NCBI GenBank assembly: GCA_023423045.1
Contig: JAFAGA010000065.1
Location: 46,415 to 110,414 of the forward strand
From: Bacillota bacterium
Lineage (GTDB): Bacteria; Bacillota; Clostridia; Lachnospirales; Lachnospiraceae
Length of the DNA stretch: 64,000 nucleotides
Direction of reading: 5' to 3'
Below the pieces are notes generated by a model. That model saw only the letters and a list, made by a program, of their open reading frames with translations, searched no databases and had not been told where the DNA came from. Made by a program: the position numbers and the translations under genes. Positions 61,265-64,000 of this stretch are shown in pieces (position 1 is the stretch's first letter; every line of letters begins with the position of its first letter).

Positions 61265-62205
61265 AATACATTATAAAGCGCATATTGATTGCAATTCCCG
61301 TATTGTTCGGGATCACAGTGATTGATTATCTGATCATGAATCTGGCTGGAAGTCCTCTGGATATGCTGCAGGGAGCGAGGATATCCCAGGAGGCGGTTGA
61401 GGCCAGGAGGATTGCTCTGGGACTGGACCAGCCGATCTATGTGCAATATCTGGAATGGTTAAGGCAGCTTCTTCGGGGAAATCTGGGATATTCCATGAAG
61501 AGCCATCAGGCGGTGAGCCAGATGATCCGCATGTATATCGGACCGACACTTTTGTTGATGGGGGTATCTCTGGGAGTCAGTCTGCTCATTGCCATACCGG
61601 CGGGAATCTACAGTGCGGTGCGCCAGTATTCACTTGGGGATTATACTCTGGTATCCCTTTCTTTTCTGGGAACCAGCGTACCGGGATTCTTTCTGGCACT
61701 TCTTTGTATTTACTTTTTTACCATCAAGCTGGGGTGGCTTCCTTCCAGCGGCATGTCGACGCTGGGGAAGGATAAGGATGCCCTGGATATTATCAGGCAT
61801 ATGATTATGCCGGTGCTTGTCCTGGCAACCTCCATGGCCGGAACCAATATTCGCTATATCCGCAGTGCCATGCTTGAGATTTTGCAGAAGGATTATCTGA
61901 GGACAGCGAAGGCAAAAGGACTTGGGCGTTTTCTTGTTATTAATAAGCATGCTCTTAAGAATGCCTTGATTCCGGTCATTACAATTATCGGGATGCAGAT
62001 ACCCGTCCTGTTCGGCGGTGCAATCATCATAGAGCAGGTTTTTTCCTGGCCGGGTCTGGGACTTATGACAATGAATGCGATTATTAACCGGGACTATCCG
62101 GTGATTATGGGAGTGTGCCTGATGTCCGCACTGGTTGTTCTGGCTGCGAATTTAATTACGGATATTTTATATGCATTGGTGGATCCCACCATTCAGTATT
62201 CGTAA
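61258..62205 (+). CDS. Oligopeptide ABC transporter permease (OppB/DppB type)
   Basis: 315 residues, six helices. N-terminus MVKYIIKRILIAIPVLFGITV and the loop DYLRTAKAKGLGRFLVINKHALKNALIPVI are typical. The ATG at 61258 follows AGAGAGGAG and matches the family N-terminus; longer in-frame starts inside the previous gene are not credible. Confidence 0.95.
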   Translation: MVKYIIKRILIAIPVLFGITVIDYLIMNLAGSPLDMLQGARISQEAVEARRIALGLDQPIYVQYLEWLRQLLRGNLGYSMKSHQAVSQMIRMYIGPTLLLMGVSLGVSLLIAIPAGIYSAVRQYSLGDYTLVSLSFLGTSVPGFFLALLCIYFFTIKLGWLPSSGMSTLGKDKDALDIIRHMIMPVLVLATSMAGTNIRYIRSAMLEILQKDYLRTAKAKGLGRFLVINKHALKNALIPVITIIGMQIPVLFGGAIIIEQVFSWPGLGLMTMNAIINRDYPVIMGVCLMSALVVLAANLITDILYALVDPTIQYS

Positions 62206-62234
62206 ATATATTTCTGTAAGAAGGAGATTTTGTG

Positions 62235-63110
62235 ATGAGGGAGCAAGGAGAGAGACAGGAAGAATTGGGACAGAGCTATGGGAGAATGATATGGAAGCGC
62301 TTTTGCAAACATAAGCTGGCTGTAGTCAGCAGTGTATTTCTTGCAGTAGTGATTATTCTGTCCCTGCTTGCGCCGGTGCTGGCACCCTATGATCCCAATA
62401 TGCCGGTAGGAGGCTTTGGAGAAGCGCCTTCTGCCAAATTCCTGCTGGGAACGGATCAGGTTGGCAGGGATGTGCTGAGCCGGTTGTTCTATGCTACCAG
62501 GGTCTCGCTTTTGGTTGGATTTGCCGCTACGGCGGTTTCCACCGTCATCGGGGTTATTCTGGGGCTGATCTCCGGATATTTCGGTGGTTGGCTTGATATG
62601 GCGATTATGCGTTTTACCGACATGATTATGTCTTTTCCTTATATTCTGCTTGTACTTGTCTCCGCTGCAATATTTAAGCCCGGATTGTGGAATATCATCC
62701 TGATTCTGGGTTTTGTAGACTGGCCCGGAGTGGCGAGACTGGTCCGGGGCAATGTGCTTTCGCTGCGGGAAACGGCATTCATTAAGGGAGATCTTGTTGC
62801 CGGCATGCCCAAACGGTATATTCTGTTCTCGGAAATTCTGCCCAATACCCTGGCTCCGATTCTGGTTTATGCCACCTCGGTCATTGCATTATCCATGCTG
62901 GATGAGGCGGCACTAAGCTTCCTTGGCATGGGCATCCAGCCTCCCCAGGCCAGTCTGGGAAACATGCTCAACGGTGCGGAGTCCCTGTCCGTGCTGACCA
63001 CGAAATTCTGGCTGTGGATTCCTCCGGGCCTGTTAATTATTCTTTTGGTTATCAGCATCAACTTTATTGGCGACGCTCTGCGGGATGCTTTTGATACCTC
63101 ATCAAGATAA
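62235..63110 (+). CDS. Oligopeptide ABC transporter permease (OppC/DppC type)
   Basis: 291 residues, six helices. FCKHKLAVVSSVFLAVVIIL and FLLGTDQVGRDVLSRLFYATRVSL mark the OppC group. AAGGAG lies 8 bases before the ATG at 62235; a GTG at 62232 is slightly too close. Confidence 0.95.
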   Translation: MREQGERQEELGQSYGRMIWKRFCKHKLAVVSSVFLAVVIILSLLAPVLAPYDPNMPVGGFGEAPSAKFLLGTDQVGRDVLSRLFYATRVSLLVGFAATAVSTVIGVILGLISGYFGGWLDMAIMRFTDMIMSFPYILLVLVSAAIFKPGLWNIILILGFVDWPGVARLVRGNVLSLRETAFIKGDLVAGMPKRYILFSEILPNTLAPILVYATSVIALSMLDEAALSFLGMGIQPPQASLGNMLNGAESLSVLTTKFWLWIPPGLLIILLVISINFIGDALRDAFDTSSR

Positions 63111-63150
63111 CTGTAATAACAATGCTTAAAAGACAGGAAGGGTGTACAGC

Positions 63151-63774
63151 ATGAAGAACATATTGAATTATCAAACCTCCGAATATGATTGCGGCCCCAC
63201 AACGCTGATTAATGCAATCCGCTATTTGTATGAGAGGGAAGAGATCCTGCCGGAAATCATCAAAACAATAACACTCTATACCCTGGATCTGTATGATAAT
63301 AACGGGGAGTTCGGAAAAAGGGGAACCTCCCGGATGGCGATGATGTTCCTTTCCAACTGGCTCAACGAGTTTGGCCGGACGAAGAGCTATCCGGTATACA
63401 CGGAGCTGGTGATTGATGAACAAGTATGGGTGCGGCAAAACAGCAAAATTACGGAATGCCTCCAGCAGGGAGGTGCTGTGGTAATCTGTGTGTGGCTGGG
63501 CTCCACCAAGCATTATGCCCTCCTTACCGATATCGAAGGAGAGTATCTTTGCTTATTTGATCCCTATGATTGGGAAGAGCCGGTGGATGGGGAGAAGATC
63601 CTCCGTGTGGAGGGCCTTCCGAAGAAGATGAACCGCAAGGTGCACAGGGACATTATCAATGATGAGAATGACGGCTTCTACGCTCTGGGAGAGGTTCAGG
63701 GAAGGGAAGCTATGTTGCTGTATAACACCAACACGAGAAGAACACCGGAGAAATCCATCGAATATTTTATATAG
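63151..63774 (+). CDS. C39-like cysteine protease domain protein
   Basis: 207 residues. It shows the catalytic Cys in YQTSEYDCGPTTLINAI and the His/Asp region in STKHYALLTDIEGEYLCLFDPYDW, the pattern of C39-like papain-fold proteins. No transmembrane or ABC part, so it is not a bacteriocin exporter, and it has no signal peptide. In a peptide-import operon it may cut imported peptides or a conjugate. AGGAAGGG precedes the ATG. Confidence 0.82.
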   Translation: MKNILNYQTSEYDCGPTTLINAIRYLYEREEILPEIIKTITLYTLDLYDNNGEFGKRGTSRMAMMFLSNWLNEFGRTKSYPVYTELVIDEQVWVRQNSKITECLQQGGAVVICVWLGSTKHYALLTDIEGEYLCLFDPYDWEEPVDGEKILRVEGLPKKMNRKVHRDIINDENDGFYALGEVQGREAMLLYNTNTRRTPEKSIEYFI

Positions 63775-63836
63775 CGTAAGGAGCATGCTGCAAGCTTGTT
63801 TGCAAGCTGCAATGCAAAACCTGGTTGCGGGACGGA
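63774..63836. repeat. Hairpin repeat related to the 44.6-kb unit
   Basis: GCGTAAGGAGCATG (63774-63787, from the stop codon on) resembles GCGTAGTGAGCATG of unit 1 at 44646. The hairpin GCAT..TGCA.GCTTG / CAAGC.TGCA.ATGC follows (63783-63815). Confidence 0.55.
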
Positions 63837-63846
63837 GGGTGAGTAT

Positions 63847-64000
63847 ATGATTAATAGAAAACGAGTAGTTGATGAATTTATCCAATTGGCAGCGATTGAT
63901 TCCCCTTCCTTTGGAGAGAGGGAGATAGCGGATGTATTAATAACCAAATTGGAGGAGCTGGGCTTCTCTGTATCTGAGGATGATGCCGGTAAGGCTTATG
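63847..64000 (+). CDS. M20-type metallopeptidase N-terminus (partial)
   Basis: The first 51 residues are visible before the window ends: MINRKRVVDEFIQLAAIDSPSFGE, then REIADVLITKLEELGFSVSEDDAG. The IDSPSFGE and LEELGFSV blocks are typical of peptidase T-like M20 proteins; the metal ligands lie beyond the edge. CGGAGGGTG precedes the ATG. It would finish the breakdown of peptides imported by the upstream transporter. Confidence 0.8.
   Translation, partial: MINRKRVVDEFIQLAAIDSPSFGEREIADVLITKLEELGFSVSEDDAGKAY

Overview
The window looks like chromosome of a spore-forming, anaerobic, plant-polysaccharide-using member of the Lachnospiraceae (Clostridia). Pointers are the tail of HydF ([FeFe]-hydrogenase maturation), a CotF-type spore coat protein, a clostridial glgB-glgC-glgD-glgA glycogen operon, an intracellular glucuronoxylan pathway, LplB/YtcP-type sugar uptake and many AGGAGG-type ribosome binding sites. 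The family assignment is inference; no rRNA or tRNA gene was seen.

Layout. 0-2.1 kb: HydF end, terminator, and a WG-repeat/DUF3298 membrane-anchored protein. 2.3-12 kb: glycogen operon glgB-glgC-glgD-glgA plus a second, divergent glycogen synthase, then an IlvD/Edd-family dehydratase. 12-21 kb: housekeeping and regulatory genes (CotF, diguanylate cyclase, an SDR gene that has lost its active site, a MutS2-like ATPase without Smr domain, a CcdA-thioredoxin fusion with an HxlR regulator, MarR, DegV). 21-30 kb: AraC regulator divergent from a glucuronoxylan set (GH3 xylosidase-type enzyme, GH67 alpha-glucuronidase, UxuA, UxuB). 30-36 kb: RNHCP zinc protein and a two-component system with an FtsX-type ABC transporter. 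36-38 kb: YyaL/DUF255 protein. 38.2-40.6 kb: an AT-rich accessory block (decayed phosphatase, RelE/ParE toxin-antitoxin pair, Ntn-type amidohydrolase) bracketed by two direct copies of a 75-bp palindromic element. 40.6-53.8 kb: a carbohydrate locus with AraC and LacI regulators, two sugar isomerase/epimerase-like proteins and a Gfo/Idh/MocA oxidoreductase, an LplB-YtcP-lipoprotein importer, a GH130 phosphorylase-type enzyme and a GH3 with a PA14 insert. 53.9-57.2 kb: a beta-propeller sugar-dehydrogenase-like protein and a PAS-GGDEF-EAL protein. 57.6-64 kb: a dipeptide/oligopeptide ABC operon ending in a C39-like protease and an M20-type peptidase cut by the window edge.

How it fits together. 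Imported oligosaccharides from xylan and from a second (probably mannoside/glucoside) source are cut in the cytoplasm by GH3, GH67 and GH130 enzymes. Uronate is taken towards KDG by UxuB and UxuA, and surplus glucose-1-phosphate can be stored as glycogen. Each carbohydrate locus carries its own AraC or LacI regulator.

The most unusual non-coding content is a family of multi-hairpin intergenic arrays (11.93, 24.57, 44.63, 63.77 kb, with a single relative at 30.70 kb). At 44.6 kb two tandem units keep the same stem plan although the stem sequences differ. The direct palindromic repeats around 38.2-40.6 kb are the best candidate for an undescribed mobile cassette or MITE-like element. All homology statements come from reading translated sequence; no database search was run.
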